Below are positions 6,400-15,179 of a stretch of 24,748 nt of DNA, piece by piece (position 1 is the first letter of the stretch; the number at the start of each line of letters is the position of its first letter). This stretch comes from a bacterium (GTDB lineage: Bacteria > Patescibacteriota > Minisyncoccia > Phycocordibacterales > Phycocordibacteraceae). Position numbers and translations under genes: made by a program. The stretch covers positions 1 to 24,748 of the forward strand of contig JAJXVZ010000008.1 of NCBI GenBank assembly GCA_021781865.1. Direction: 5' to 3'. The notes under the pieces were generated by a model. The model saw nothing but the letters and a program-made list of their open reading frames with translations, did no database searches and had not been told where the DNA came from.

Positions 6400-7653
6400 T
6401 CATTTCAAAATGAGAACAAGTACTCCCTGTTTGCCCTTTCGCACAAGAGCGTAGCCATTTGCGAGATCGCCCAAATAGATCTTTTGGTCCGGGTTTTTAA
6501 TCGGCTGGCCGGAAAGGGTGACACTATCCCCTTCGATGAGACGGCGCGCATTTGACTTTGAGGAAGCGAGGCCGCCAGTTACAAGCGCTTCAGCAAGCGA
6601 GAAACCGTCCTTGAGCCGCGATTTAGGAAGTTTTACTGAAGGCGCCTCAGCAAGCACGACAGAAAGTGCCTCTTGAGAAATTTTATGAAAAGAAACACCG
6701 CTGAAAAGCGCATCGGCGGCGGCGGCGCAAGTCGCTGCCGTCGCAGGACCATGTACAATTTCAGTCACAATCCGCGCGAGCGTTTTTTGGGCTTGCCGTT
6801 CACCGGGGTTGCCTTGGTGGAGTTTCATAAGTATCTCGATTTCAGAAGATGGCAAGAAAGTGTAAACATTGAGATAATTCTCAATGTTTGTATCTGGAAG
6901 ATTCACCCAAAATTGATAGAAACGGAATGGGGATGTTTTTTTTGGATCGAGCCAAATTGCATTACCTTCGCTCTTGCCAAATTTCTTACCGGTGGCATCG
7001 GTGACAATCGGCGTCGTAAATGCATATACGTCTTTACCAAGTTTCTTGTGAACAAGATCGACGCCAGAGAGTGCATTAGTCCATTGATCCGTTCCGCTGA
7101 TCTGGAGATCAACATTATATTTCTGATGAAGCGTTAGGTAATCGAATCCTTGAAGAAGGGTGTAAGTAAATTCGGTATAAGATATGTTCTCGTCCGGCGT
7201 ATCAAGACGTTTCCTTATGATTTCGCGTTTAATCAAGTCGTTAACGGTAAAATATTTCCCAATATCCCGAAGAAATGGAACAAGTTTAATAGTCATAAGC
7301 CAATTGGCGTTGTCAACGATCGTAAATGGTAGTGTCCCAAGTATTTTTCTTAGCTGTTTTTTCAATGCACGCGTGTTTGCCTTAACCGTTTTCGCATCAA
7401 GCATTGGACGTTCTCCTTGTTCCTTCGGGTCACCGATCATACCCGTACCGCCACCCACGAGAAAAACGAGTTTGTGCCCCGCATCGCCGATGCGTTTCAT
7501 AAGAAGTACGACAGCAAGATTACCAACGTGCATTGAGTCTGCTGACGGATCAACCCCCCAATAAACCGTTCTCGGTGTGCCAAGAACCTTCTCTACAGGA
7601 GCGGAAAAATGTTCTATAAGCCTACGTTTATTTAATTCTTCGAAGAAGGTCAT
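6400..7653 (-). CDS. tyrS: Tyrosyl-tRNA synthetase
   Basis: 417 residues, full length for bacterial TyrRS. This class I enzyme activates tyrosine with ATP and charges tRNA-Tyr. The HIGH-type signature is MHVGN (His42), the ATP loop is GGGTGMIGDP (about 67-76), the tyrosine-pocket region is YTLLQGFDYL, then GTDQW, and the KMSKS-type loop reads KFGKS (224-228). The C-terminal S4 RNA-binding domain starts near residue 348 (FSLAEALVTGGLASSKSNARRLI). The substrate tRNA-Tyr gene follows downstream. Fifteen bases separate the gene from the upstream membrane gene, and within that gap TGC-TATAGT ends 6 nt before the ATG, so it may have its own leaderless promoter as well as read-through. No Shine-Dalgarno is seen. 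Confidence 0.97.
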   Translation of the reverse strand: MTFFEELNKRRLIEHFSAPVEKVLGTPRTVYWGVDPSADSMHVGNLAVVLLMKRIGDAGHKLVFLVGGGTGMIGDPKEQGERPMLDAKTVKANTRALKKQLRKILGTLPFTIVDNANWLMTIKLVPFLRDIGKYFTVNDLIKREIIRKRLDTPDENISYTEFTYTLLQGFDYLTLHQKYNVDLQISGTDQWTNALSGVDLVHKKLGKDVYAFTTPIVTDATGKKFGKSEGNAIWLDPKKTSPFRFYQFWVNLPDTNIENYLNVYTFLPSSEIEILMKLHQGNPGERQAQKTLARIVTEIVHGPATAATCAAAADALFSGVSFHKISQEALSVVLAEAPSVKLPKSRLKDGFSLAEALVTGGLASSKSNARRLIEGDSVTLSGQPIKNPDQKIYLGDLANGYALVRKGKQGVLVLILK

Positions 7654-7659
7654 GCGGAG

Positions 7660-7668
7660 ACTATAGCA
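7660..7668 (-). promoter_or_regulatory. Extended -10 element before tyrS
   Basis: On the minus strand TGC directly precedes TATAGT (7660-7665), the extended -10 form, and the ATG follows after 6 nt. No convincing -35 is present. If used, the tyrS mRNA would be leaderless. Confidence 0.35.
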
Positions 7669-8199
7669 CTACTGGGCAAGGAAAAAGAGTCCTGCCGCCG
7701 GAGCAATAAACCACCAAAAGAAAAGATTTTTCGGAGCAAAAAGAATGCTGATAGCGGGCGTAAAATGATAAAACGAAGCGACAGGAAATATATGATATGC
7801 GAGTGCAAGCAAAAATGCAGCGGCAAAGAATGAGAGCGCTATAAGCCCGAACAGACCGATATTGAGAAAATCAGAAACAACAACCCGTCGTAAGATTACA
7901 TAAAACACGAAGGTGAGACCCATATACAGACCGATGCGTGCAAGTAGTGCGGTTAACGCAGGCGCACTTGGAAGGTAAGAAAGGTACGGGAACGCAATAT
8001 AAACCGCGTATGCGCAATAGAACGCAAGTAAAACTGCGACGAAAGGACCACGCCCGACATACCACGCAAAGAGAAAGAAAATTGAAAGTAAAATAAGAAC
8101 GATGAAAAAATCGCCCGCGACACTCCACACCGAAAGTGCCGTGTGGGTTGCAAGTGTATTCACTTGGGCAATGGCACTCGTGGTGGTCGTGGCAATCAT
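7669..8199 (-). CDS. Polytopic membrane protein, unknown function
   Basis: 176 residues with a Thr/Ala-rich, weakly hydrophilic N-terminus and then five or so hydrophobic segments: about 27-47, 50-72, 81-103, 110-133 and 152-173. The arrangement and the N-terminal portion (VWSVAGDFFIVLILLSIF) are reminiscent of CvpA-like membrane proteins, but this was not recognised with certainty. It sits between dnaJ (22 nt) and tyrS (15 nt) on the same strand and is probably co-transcribed. A TATACT ends 7 nt before the ATG, so a separate leaderless start is possible. The gene is almost entirely hydrophobic with few charged residues. Confidence 0.8.
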   Translation of the reverse strand: MIATTTTSAIAQVNTLATHTALSVWSVAGDFFIVLILLSIFFLFAWYVGRGPFVAVLLAFYCAYAVYIAFPYLSYLPSAPALTALLARIGLYMGLTFVFYVILRRVVVSDFLNIGLFGLIALSFFAAAFLLALAYHIFPVASFYHFTPAISILFAPKNLFFWWFIAPAAGLFFLAQ

Positions 8200-8206
8200 G
8201 CCCTCA

Positions 8207-8212
8207 AGTATA
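8207..8212 (-). promoter_or_regulatory. -10-like hexamer before the 8199 gene
   Basis: TATACT on the minus strand, 7 nt before the ATG at 8199. The upstream region overlaps the end of dnaJ and has no good -35 at normal spacing. It fits the same leaderless arrangement seen at dnaJ and grpE. Confidence 0.3.
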
Positions 8213-8220
8213 TACGATAT

Positions 8221-9303
8221 CTAGAGCCCTTCAGATTTCAAATCCTCGACGATTTTTTTCGCCTTGCTAGAAAGTTTGTGAGGAAGTGCAACCTCAAGAC
8301 GGATAATAAGATCACCGCGACGGCTGTCAATCGGAACACCCTTACCGGCAATACGTAGATGTTCCTCTGCACGTTTCATCGAAGGAATTTTGACTTCGAG
8401 CATTTTTCCCTCGAGAATTTCAATAGGAACAACGGTACCAAGAAGTGCATCGGAGAGTTTTACCGGGAGATTCATTATCAAATTTGACCCTTCGCGTCGG
8501 AAGACCGGGTGGGGCTTCACGTGTATCTTCACATAAAGATCACCCGCAGTGCCAGCCTTAATCGCTTCGCCCTGCTGTGGCAAACGTATCATTTCACCGT
8601 TATCAATGCCGGCAGGTACGTTAATTTTAATCTCATCTTCTTTTCTGCGGACACCATGTCCTTTGCATTCAGTACATTTTTCTTTTGGTATTTTTCCACT
8701 GCCACTGCAGACAGTACAAACACGCACATTCGTAAATTGTCCGAGAATAGAATTGCGCGTCTCATGAATACGTCCGCTGCCGTTACAAGTCGCACAAACC
8801 ATAAGTTCGGTACCGGGCAAACCACCAGTACCGTGACAAAGATTGCATGTTGAAACTTTTGCTATCAAGACGGCACGCGTAGTACCGAATATGGAATCTT
8901 TAAATGGAATTTCCAAATCGATAGAAATATCCCGACCACGGGACGTTCGAGTAGTGTTACCACGCGCACCTCCGAAAATATCACCGAAATCAAATTCCGT
9001 TCCTTGCTCAAAACCACGTTGAAATTGACTGAAATCAAATCCGCCAAAGCCTTGTGAACCTGCCTTCCCAGACCACGGGGGAGGCGACCCTCCGGCAAAT
9101 GCTTGACCGTATGTATCATATTCTCGGCGTTTCTTATCATCACTTAAAATGGCGTAGGCTTCGGTAATCTCTTTGAATTTTGATTCATCGGTACCGCCCT
9201 TGTCGGGATGATACTTGTGCGCGAGTTTTCTGAATGCTTTTTTAATATCGTCCTTACTCGCTTTTTTGTCGACGCCTAAAACAGTGTAGTAATCTTTTGG
9301 CAT
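8221..9303 (-). CDS. dnaJ: Chaperone DnaJ (Hsp40)
   Basis: 360 residues with the full type I architecture. The J domain (1-65) has HPD at 32-34, which stimulates the DnaK ATPase. A Gly/Phe-rich region (about 68-120) follows. The zinc-binding domain (about 153-220) has four CxxCxGxG-type motifs: [24 protein letters not shown] and CTECKGHG. Two C-terminal beta domains bind substrate. It delivers unfolded clients to DnaK, whose gene lies 139 nt upstream on the same strand together with grpE. Unlike a simple operon, dnaJ has its own well-formed promoter in that gap. No Shine-Dalgarno is present; the -10 is only 9 nt from the ATG. Confidence 0.97.
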   Translation of the reverse strand: MPKDYYTVLGVDKKASKDDIKKAFRKLAHKYHPDKGGTDESKFKEITEAYAILSDDKKRREYDTYGQAFAGGSPPPWSGKAGSQGFGGFDFSQFQRGFEQGTEFDFGDIFGGARGNTTRTSRGRDISIDLEIPFKDSIFGTTRAVLIAKVSTCNLCHGTGGLPGTELMVCATCNGSGRIHETRNSILGQFTNVRVCTVCSGSGKIPKEKCTECKGHGVRRKEDEIKINVPAGIDNGEMIRLPQQGEAIKAGTAGDLYVKIHVKPHPVFRREGSNLIMNLPVKLSDALLGTVVPIEILEGKMLEVKIPSMKRAEEHLRIAGKGVPIDSRRGDLIIRLEVALPHKLSSKAKKIVEDLKSEGL

Positions 9304-9312
9304 GGTGTGATT

Positions 9313-9341
9313 ATTATACGCTCCTTATTTTTTGTATGCAA
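9313..9341 (-). promoter_or_regulatory. dnaJ promoter, leaderless type
   Basis: On the minus strand TTGCAT (9336-9341), exactly 17 nt, then TATAAT (9313-9318). The ATG at 9303 is 9 nt downstream, leaving essentially no 5' leader. This is one of the best sigma-70-like promoters in the window. Confidence 0.65.
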
Positions 9342-9348
9342 AATACAA
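9332..9348. promoter_or_regulatory. Palindrome overlapping the dnaJ -35 box
   Basis: TTGTAT-GCAAA-ATACAA is a perfect 6-bp inverted repeat with a 5-nt spacer that covers the -35 hexamer. The position suits a repressor operator. It does not match the CIRCE sequence of HrcA. Confidence 0.35.
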
Positions 9349-9442
9349 TATCTCCCGATAAAAATGCAGGGAATAATTCGAGAACGGTTACTAGTTTAAT
9401 TGCAGATCAAGCAAATCTAATCGTCCCAATTTGATATCAGAA

Positions 9443-11329
9443 TTAGGATTTTTCTTTAAATTCCGCATCTGTAGGTCCCGTAGGGTTAGGAGGAGATTGG
9501 CCATCGACGTCGGAGGCAGGCGGCGTTTGATTTTTCATCATCGCCTCACCTATTTTAGAAAGTGTTTGCGAAAGCATTTCGATCGCAGACTTTATCGTTG
9601 ATGAATCTTCGCTGGCTCGCGCAGTCTTTAATGCATCAATCTTATCCTGCACATCCTTCACTACTTCAGTTCCGACTTTCTCACCATTTTCCTTAACCGC
9701 TTTCTCAGCGGCATAAATAACTTGATCAGCAGTGTTGCGTACCTCAACAAGTTCCTTGCGTTTCTCATCATCAGTCGCATGAGCTTCGGCATCTGCTTTC
9801 ATTTTATCAATATCTCCTTTTGAAAGCCCCGTCGACCCTTCGATACGGATACTCTGTTCCTTCCCCGTCGTCTTTTCTTTTGCCTTCACGGTAAGAATAC
9901 CTGAGGCGTCGATATCGAACGTCACTTCGATTTGCGGCATACCGCGCGGTGCAGGCGGGATACCATCGAGCATAAACTTGCCGAGTGATTTATTATCGGC
10001 GCTCATCGCGCGTTCACCCTGCGTAATGTGAATTTCAACCGAAGATTGATTGTCAGCAGCGGTCGAAAATGTCTGAGAACGACTAGTAGGTATTGCCGTA
10101 TTACGTTCGACTAGTTTTGTCGCAACGCCGCCCATCGTTTCAATAGAAAGAGAAAGCGGTATAACATCGACGAGCAAAATATCTTTTACGTCGCCCTGAA
10201 GAATGCCTGCTTGAATAGCTGCACCAATGGCAACGACTTCGTCTGGATTTACACTCATGTTCGGTTTCTTGGCAAAGAATTTTTCAACAGCCGTCTGAAT
10301 CGCTGGCATGCGCGTCTGCCCACCGACCAGTATTACCTCATTGATTTCTCCCGTTTTAAACGGTGATGCTTCCATTGCACGTTTCGTTATAGCCATGGCA
10401 CGCTCGATGAATTCTCCCGCGAGATCTTCGAGTTTTGCACGGGTCATTTTTATGAGCAGATGACGCGGACCTGAAGCGTCGGAAGTGAGGAATGGGATAT
10501 TAATTTCAGTTTCCATCGCGCTTGAAAGCTCGATTTTTGCTTTCTCCGCAGCCTCATCAAGACGTTGACGCGCCAACGCATCGCCGAGCACATCAATGCC
10601 ACTTTCTTTTTTGAACTCACTCGCGAGCCAGTTAATGATTTTCTGGTCGATATCCTTACCACCAAGGTGCGCATCACCATCGGTACTCTTTACCTCGATA
10701 ACATCGCCACCTACCTCGAGCACTGAAATGTCGAAGGTGCCGCCGCCAAAATCGAAAACGGCAATTTTTTCGTCCTTTTTTTTGTTAAAACCATACGCGA
10801 GTGCAGCTGCAGTTGGTTCATTAATTATGCGTTTTACATCAAGACCGGCAATCTGTCCTGCAGCTTTTGTAGCATTTCTTTGATCGTCGTTAAAATATGC
10901 CGGGACAGTGATAACCGCCTCGGTTATTTTCTCACCAAGTCTCGCCTCCGCATCAGTCTTCAATTTCCCGAGAATCATCGCTGAAATCTCTTCGGGGCGA
11001 TACCATTTCTCAGTCATTTTTACCTCAATACCGCCATTACTGGCTTTCCGCATCTCAAAAGGAACAGCGGCTTTGTCTTTTTGCACAGCAGGTTCATCGA
11101 AAGAATGTCCGATGAAACGCTTGATTTGAAAAATCGTATTCAACGGATTGGTAACCGACTGGCGTTTAGCGAGTGTCCCGACGATGCGTTCGCCGCTCTT
11201 CCCCACCGCAATAATAGAGGGAGTTGTGCGTGCGCCTTCGGCATTTTCAAGAATGCGTGGTTCGCCCCCTTCAACAATCGCCATCGCGGAATTCGTGGTG
11301 CCCAAATCGATGCCAAGAATTTTTGCCAT
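9443..11329 (-). CDS. dnaK: Chaperone DnaK (Hsp70)
   Basis: 628 residues, close to the usual 600-640. The nucleotide-binding domain shows [13 protein letters not shown] at the N-terminus, then [40 protein letters not shown] and [10 protein letters not shown]. The interdomain linker [16 protein letters not shown] near residue 385 leads to the substrate-binding beta sandwich and a helical lid. The C-terminal tail is Pro/Asp-rich and lacks the EEVD-like end of eukaryotic relatives. It folds and protects proteins with ATP, helped by the adjacent GrpE and DnaJ. The gene starts 23 nt after grpE, so the two are co-transcribed. No Shine-Dalgarno is visible before the ATG. Confidence 0.98.
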   Translation of the reverse strand: MAKILGIDLGTTNSAMAIVEGGEPRILENAEGARTTPSIIAVGKSGERIVGTLAKRQSVTNPLNTIFQIKRFIGHSFDEPAVQKDKAAVPFEMRKASNGGIEVKMTEKWYRPEEISAMILGKLKTDAEARLGEKITEAVITVPAYFNDDQRNATKAAGQIAGLDVKRIINEPTAAALAYGFNKKKDEKIAVFDFGGGTFDISVLEVGGDVIEVKSTDGDAHLGGKDIDQKIINWLASEFKKESGIDVLGDALARQRLDEAAEKAKIELSSAMETEINIPFLTSDASGPRHLLIKMTRAKLEDLAGEFIERAMAITKRAMEASPFKTGEINEVILVGGQTRMPAIQTAVEKFFAKKPNMSVNPDEVVAIGAAIQAGILQGDVKDILLVDVIPLSLSIETMGGVATKLVERNTAIPTSRSQTFSTAADNQSSVEIHITQGERAMSADNKSLGKFMLDGIPPAPRGMPQIEVTFDIDASGILTVKAKEKTTGKEQSIRIEGSTGLSKGDIDKMKADAEAHATDDEKRKELVEVRNTADQVIYAAEKAVKENGEKVGTEVVKDVQDKIDALKTARASEDSSTIKSAIEMLSQTLSKIGEAMMKNQTPPASDVDGQSPPNPTGPTDAEFKEKS

Positions 11330-11352
11330 ATTTTAAAAGTTAGAAATTTATT

Positions 11353-11889
11353 TTACGCCTCTTGTTTCTCGCTTGCAAAGTGTCCCACACGAACTTTTGC
11401 GGGACGAATAACGGAATCACCAATCCTCCACCCTTTTTCGAGCACAACCGTGACGGTGTCATCCATTTGGGAAGAATTAATTACATCTTGTCCAAGCGCA
11501 TCGTGCAATGCCGGATTGAAGTGTTCTCCGACGACACCGAGCGCGGTTAGACCAAGTATGGCGAAAGCGTTTTCAAGCTGTCGGGCGATAGCTAAAAATC
11601 CTTCAGGAATCTCGCCGTGTTCTTTAGAGCGCTCTAAGGCGTCAAAAGCGGGCAGCAGAGTACTCACAGCCTTCACAAGTCCTCGTGTTTCTGACGTTTT
11701 AGCCTCCTCTTCGAATCGTTTGAGTGCATTTACGTAATCCGCTTTCGCCCGCTGCCAGCCACTCATGTATTCTTGTTTTTCCTTTCGGCATATGTTTAAC
11801 GCATCGCGCATCTTAACGAGTTTATTTTCTGTTTTGTCTTCCGCTTCGACGTCTTCAGTCTCAAATTCAAGGTCATCCTGTTCATCCAT
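11353..11889 (-). CDS. grpE: Nucleotide exchange factor GrpE
   Basis: 178 residues. An acidic N-terminal region (about 1-20) is followed by a long charged coiled-coil segment (about 22-70, including GWQRAKADYVNALKRFEEE). The C-terminal beta wing carries the family signature: GVVGEHFNPALHDALGQ, then VLEKGWRIGDSVIRPAKVRVG. GrpE works as a dimer that opens DnaK to release ADP. The gene begins the grpE-dnaK unit and has a promoter with correct 17-nt spacing immediately upstream. No HrcA gene and no CIRCE element are present around it. Confidence 0.96.
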   Translation of the reverse strand: MDEQDDLEFETEDVEAEDKTENKLVKMRDALNICRKEKQEYMSGWQRAKADYVNALKRFEEEAKTSETRGLVKAVSTLLPAFDALERSKEHGEIPEGFLAIARQLENAFAILGLTALGVVGEHFNPALHDALGQDVINSSQMDDTVTVVLEKGWRIGDSVIRPAKVRVGHFASEKQEA

Positions 11890-11897
11890 ACTTTACT

Positions 11898-11926
11898 ATT
11901 ATGCCTGAAACAATATATGGCGTCAA
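11898..11926 (-). promoter_or_regulatory. grpE-dnaK promoter, leaderless type
   Basis: On the minus strand TTGACG (11921-11926), 17 nt, CATAAT (11898-11903), then 8 nt to the ATG at 11889. It lies in the short gap after rpsI. The sequence is sigma-70-like; no heat-shock sigma-32 or CIRCE pattern was seen. Confidence 0.65.
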
Positions 11927-11955
11927 AAGTAGCTAAAGAAACAAAGGGAACTGAA

Positions 11956-12354
11956 CTAGCGCTTACTCCACTGTGGTGCCTTACGCGCTTTCTTAAGTCC
12001 CGGTTTCTTACGCTCTTTAGCTCGTGGGTCACGTCGCAGAAACTTTGCGGCCTTGAGGACTGCGCGTGTATTCGGCTCTGCTTTCGTAATCGCACGGCTG
12101 ATTGCATGACGAACGGCATCAGCCTGTGCTGCGATACCGCCACCCGAGACGTGTGCAACGACCGCATAGTGCTCGGCGCTCTGGGCAGTCGCGAGTGCTT
12201 CTTCGGCAATTTTAGCGCGTTCATTCGTTTTGAAATATTCTTTTGCGCTTTTGCCGTTGATCGTCACACTTCCTTTCGGAGCTTTTGTCATGCGCACACT
12301 CGCGATAGCGGTTTTGCGACGCCCAACTGCGGTGATAAAGGTTGTGGTGCTCAT
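11956..12354 (-). CDS. rpsI: Small-subunit ribosomal protein uS9
   Basis: 132 residues from the second ATG; an ATG at 12366 would add four residues and overlap rplM by 8 nt. Family features are GRRKTAIASVRM at the start, HVSGGGIAAQADAVRHAISRA in the middle, and the basic tail KKARKAPQWSKR that reaches the ribosomal P site (usually KARRAPQFSKR, so W replaces F). The gene follows rplM as in most bacteria. It closes the ribosomal block; grpE is next on the same strand. Confidence 0.96.
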   Translation of the reverse strand: MSTTTFITAVGRRKTAIASVRMTKAPKGSVTINGKSAKEYFKTNERAKIAEEALATAQSAEHYAVVAHVSGGGIAAQADAVRHAISRAITKAEPNTRAVLKAAKFLRRDPRAKERKKPGLKKARKAPQWSKR

Positions 12355-12358
12355 ACTA

Positions 12359-12730
12359 TTACGCATTTACAATCAGATTTTTCATGCGCGGCATACGCAG
12401 TTTGTTGCGCGGGATCATACCATCGACCGTCTTTCTGACGACCTCTGCGATGCCTTTCTTCTCAATCATTTCGTCCATACGCATCTCGCGCTGACCTCCT
12501 GGATAGCCCGTGTAGCGAAAATACACCTTGCCCTTTATTCGACGTGCAGGGAGATGCAGCTTGCTCGCATTTTGAATGACAACGTGTACGGGTAACGCCT
12601 GATTTTTGCTGAAATGCACGGAACGTTTTCCAAGAAGTGCGTGGGCAGCTTCGCTCGCTACGCGTCCAATGGTGCGATCGGTCGCATCAATTGTGTAGGT
12701 TGTTGATTCCAGTTTTATGTTGAGGGTCAT
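12359..12730 (-). CDS. rplM: Large-subunit ribosomal protein uL13
   Basis: 123 residues, somewhat shorter than the 142 of E. coli, as expected of a reduced version. Recognisable segments are IDATDRTIGRVASEAAHALLGK at the N-terminus, the GKVYFRYTGYPGGQR loop, and AVxGMIPRNKLR-type AVVRKTVDGMIPRNKLR near residue 100. It is an early assembly protein of the 50S subunit. It lies 15 nt after rplQ and 4 nt before rpsI. No Shine-Dalgarno precedes the ATG. Confidence 0.96.
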   Translation of the reverse strand: MTLNIKLESTTYTIDATDRTIGRVASEAAHALLGKRSVHFSKNQALPVHVVIQNASKLHLPARRIKGKVYFRYTGYPGGQREMRMDEMIEKKGIAEVVRKTVDGMIPRNKLRMPRMKNLIVNA

Positions 12731-12745
12731 GACTTTGTACTTTTA

Positions 12746-13099
12746 CTAGACAAAAGCAATATAAGCAAGTTTCCGCGCATCGTTTGTACCACGTTCGGTA
12801 CGTTTTACAATGCGCGTATAACCACCTGCGCGCGTCGCGTATCGTGGAGCAATCGAGTCAAAAAGTTTCTTTACAACAACGTCATCACCAATGTGTGTTT
12901 TTGTGAGGCGTCGACTTGCAAGAGTATTTTTTTTTGCATACGTCACAAGCCGTTCGACAAACGGACGAAGTGCCTTGGCCTTTGCCTCCGTTGTAGAAAT
13001 ACGTTCATGAATGACGAGTGAGCGTGCGAGTGAGCGCAAAAGCGCTTTGCGCTGATTAGTCGGACGACCGAAAGTTCGTGCTTTTTTAGTGTACGCCAT
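12746..13099 (-). CDS. rplQ: Large-subunit ribosomal protein bL17
   Basis: 117 residues. The start matches the family, with GRPTNQRKALLRSLARSLV, then the helix ISTTEAKAKALRPFVERLVTYAK and the C-terminal RAGGYTRIVKRTERGTNDARKLAYI. bL17 sits near the exit tunnel of the 50S subunit. It starts 6 nt after rpoA, the classic rpoA-rplQ pair. A weak AGGTGA lies before the ATG, one of the few purine-rich sites in this block. Confidence 0.97.
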   Translation of the reverse strand: MAYTKKARTFGRPTNQRKALLRSLARSLVIHERISTTEAKAKALRPFVERLVTYAKKNTLASRRLTKTHIGDDVVVKKLFDSIAPRYATRAGGYTRIVKRTERGTNDARKLAYIAFV

Positions 13100-13105
13100 A
13101 GATTA

Positions 13106-14062
13106 TCACTCACCTTTGAGTGTGAGGCCGAAACCGGCAAGCGCGTGCGCAATTTCCTCAACGGCCTTTTCTCCGATGCCATCAATTTCCTTAAGAGCAC
13201 TCGCTGTCTTCCGTGCAAGACCGGCAGCACTCTTAATGCCAGCGCCTTCCAAAGCCGACACAACGCGCGCAGGAAGATCGAGATCGATGATCTTTACTTT
13301 TGTTGCTCCTGCGCCCGGCAGAGCGTCGCTAGCTTCTACGGAAGAAATCGATCCGTTGTTATTTATTGAGCCGTTCTCTTGGAAACCAATGATCGCTTTT
13401 AATTGGTGAATCATGGTTTCAATTGATTGCTCAAGTGCCTCGCGTGGCGCGATTGTGCCGTTAGTTTCGACAAGAACACGCAAACGATTAAAGTCGGTGC
13501 GATTACCGGCGCGCATGTTTTCCACCTCATAATTCACGCGGCGAATGGGTGTGAAAGTTGCATCAAGCGCAATGACACCAATATCGACCTTGTCGCGAGT
13601 AAGCACCTCGCGCGGCACATACCCAAGTCCGCGCTCAATCGTCGCTTCAAGCTCGAGTGACGCCTTTCCTGAAAGGTCTGCGATATGCTGTTCCGGATTT
13701 TTTATTTCCACCTGACTGGGGAGAGTGAAGTTTTTCGCGGTAATTTCGGTAGTCCCTTTTGCCGAAAGTGATATCGTTTGCGGCTCATCTCCATGAAGGA
13801 CAAAGTGTACACGCTTGAGATTCAATAGCATTTCCATAACGGTTTCGCGTACACCGTCGATAGTGGCAAATTCGTGAGGAACCCCCTCGATTTTCACTTG
13901 CGTGATAGCTGCTCCTGGAAGGGAGGAAAGAATGATGCGGCGAAGCGAATTGCCAAGTGTATGGCCATAACCTGGATATAGAGAATCAATCTCATAAACA
14001 CCTTGTGTTTCCTCTTCAGAAACGATACGAGGTTTGCTCGGAAGTGTGATGTGGTATTCCAT
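13106..14062 (-). CDS. rpoA: RNA polymerase alpha subunit
   Basis: 318 residues. The N-terminal dimerisation domain contains GYGHTLGNSLRRILSSLPGAA-type sequence (LGNSLRRIILSSLPGAA, about residues 37-53) and the IEGVPHEFATIDGV loop. Residues about 160-230 contain YVPRE and FNRLRVLVETNGTIAPREAL. After a Ser/Asn/Gly-rich linker (about 235-255) comes the C-terminal domain with two helix-hairpin-helix motifs (AGLARKTASALKEIDGIGEKAVEEI), which binds UP elements and activators. It is flanked by rpsD and rplQ as in most bacteria. There is a 49-nt gap after rpsD. Confidence 0.98.
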   Translation of the reverse strand: MEYHITLPSKPRIVSEEETQGVYEIDSLYPGYGHTLGNSLRRIILSSLPGAAITQVKIEGVPHEFATIDGVRETVMEMLLNLKRVHFVLHGDEPQTISLSAKGTTEITAKNFTLPSQVEIKNPEQHIADLSGKASLELEATIERGLGYVPREVLTRDKVDIGVIALDATFTPIRRVNYEVENMRAGNRTDFNRLRVLVETNGTIAPREALEQSIETMIHQLKAIIGFQENGSINNNGSISSVEASDALPGAGATKVKIIDLDLPARVVSALEGAGIKSAAGLARKTASALKEIDGIGEKAVEEIAHALAGFGLTLKGE

Positions 14063-14111
14063 AACGCAATCGTAATTACCCGTTAATTAATAGCTATGAA
14101 CGCGAATAAAA

Positions 14112-14723
14112 TTATCTCGTGTAGAACGAGAGCACGGCTGTAAGATCGCCCGCAGTGTCCGCGGACGACACAATCGGCCGCCCGAGAACGCTGCCCTCCA
14201 TCGTTTTTGGATTCCATGAAAGCCAGGATGGGAGCGGGCGTTCCATGAAACGCTCGCTAAAACCAACCAAAACACCATGCCCTTTCGAACCTTCGCGCAC
14301 ACCAATATGGTCGCCGACCGATAGTGCGTATGAAGGGACACGAGTTTTCTTCCCTTCGATTTGCACGTGGCCATGCGCGACCATCTGACGAGCGGCGCGT
14401 CTTGTGGGCGCAAGACCGAGCCGCCACACAACATTATCGAGACGCAGTTCAAGAAGTTCGTGAAGGCGGTCAGTTGGCTTTGCGCTATGTACTGAGAGCG
14501 CCTTACGCACGTAATTGCGAAACTGACGCTCTTGCAAGCCATACGTAACGCGCACTTTCTGCTTCTCAAGCATTTGCTTACCATATTCGCTCTGGCGGCC
14601 ACGACCGTGACGTTTGTTTTTCGCGCTACGATCGGCGGATAGCGCAAATTTTTGCGTTTGCGCCTTCTCAAAGACGGATGCGCCGAGGCGTTTTGCTATT
14701 TTATAGCGTGGACCGGTTTTCAT
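14112..14723 (-). CDS. rpsD: Small-subunit ribosomal protein uS4
   Basis: 203 residues, the usual length. The S4 RNA-binding domain at about 90-155 reads ELRLDNVVWRLGLAPTRRAARQMV, then HGHVQIEGKK. The N-terminal segment (GPRYKIAKRLG, then RHGRGRQSEYGKQMLEKQKVR) has no cysteines, so this is the zinc-free form. The end WLSWNPKTMEGSVLGRP is typical. uS4 is a primary 16S-binding assembly protein and in many bacteria represses its own operon. It follows rpsK by 15 nt. The sequence does not show a known uS4 operator. Confidence 0.97.
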   Translation of the reverse strand: MKTGPRYKIAKRLGASVFEKAQTQKFALSADRSAKNKRHGRGRQSEYGKQMLEKQKVRVTYGLQERQFRNYVRKALSVHSAKPTDRLHELLELRLDNVVWRLGLAPTRRAARQMVAHGHVQIEGKKTRVPSYALSVGDHIGVREGSKGHGVLVGFSERFMERPLPSWLSWNPKTMEGSVLGRPIVSSADTAGDLTAVLSFYTR

Positions 14724-14738
14724 ATGTCTGTATAAATA

Positions 14739-15173
14739 TTACACGCGGCGAGGTTTAGGCGGACGCGGACCATTGTGTGGTATTGGCGTTACGTCTTTGA
14801 TTAAACGAATCTGGATTCCCTTACCTGAAAAGGCACGCAGTACAGATTCTCGACCGGCACCAACTCCACGAATAATAACGGATGCCTCCTTAAGACCGAT
14901 CATCATACCTTTTTCGCCGAGAAATTCTCCAATCTTTGCCGCAGCGTAAGGTGTCGACTTTCTCGCACCAGAAAAACCGAGCGCACCCGCACTTGAAGAA
15001 ACAATAGCATTCCCTTTCTCGTCAGTAAGCAAAGCTTTGGTGTTGTTAAACGTCGCTTCAATATGAAGAATACCCTTCTCGAGATGTCGCTTAGTAACTT
15101 TTGAGAGGGCACGCTCTTTACGCCCCTGATCAAGGCCTTTGCTGCTCTTCTTGATGATGCGTTTCTTTCCCAT
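14739..15173 (-). CDS. rpsK: Small-subunit ribosomal protein uS11
   Basis: 144 residues, about 15 longer than E. coli uS11 because of a basic N-terminal extension (MGKKRIIKKSSKGLDQGRK). The conserved core follows: GILHIEATFNNTKALLTDEKGN, SAGALGFSGARKSTPYAA, VIIRGVGAGRESVLRA and the C-terminal DVTPIPHNGPRPPKPRRV. It forms part of the 30S platform near the mRNA exit. It starts 6 nt after rpsM. No Shine-Dalgarno precedes the ATG. Confidence 0.97.
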   Translation of the reverse strand: MGKKRIIKKSSKGLDQGRKERALSKVTKRHLEKGILHIEATFNNTKALLTDEKGNAIVSSSAGALGFSGARKSTPYAAAKIGEFLGEKGMMIGLKEASVIIRGVGAGRESVLRAFSGKGIQIRLIKDVTPIPHNGPRPPKPRRV

Positions 15174-15179
15174 AATAAA

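Noticed and set aside
11081..11737. 218-residue plus-strand ORF across grpE and the start of dnaK
   Set aside because: Shadow of two unambiguous conserved genes on the other strand.
11890..11955. CIRCE or sigma-32 heat-shock element before grpE
   Set aside because: No TTAGCACTC/GAGTGCTAA pair and no sigma-32 consensus; a sigma-70-like promoter fits better.
14116..14130. Hairpin at the end of rpsD as a terminator or attenuator
   Set aside because: Only a 5-bp stem (CTCGT/ACGAG), no clear T-run, and rpoA continues the operon 49 nt further on.
14087..14671. 194-residue minus-strand ORF over rpsD
   Set aside because: Out-of-frame shadow of rpsD, rich in Arg and Ser with no domain.
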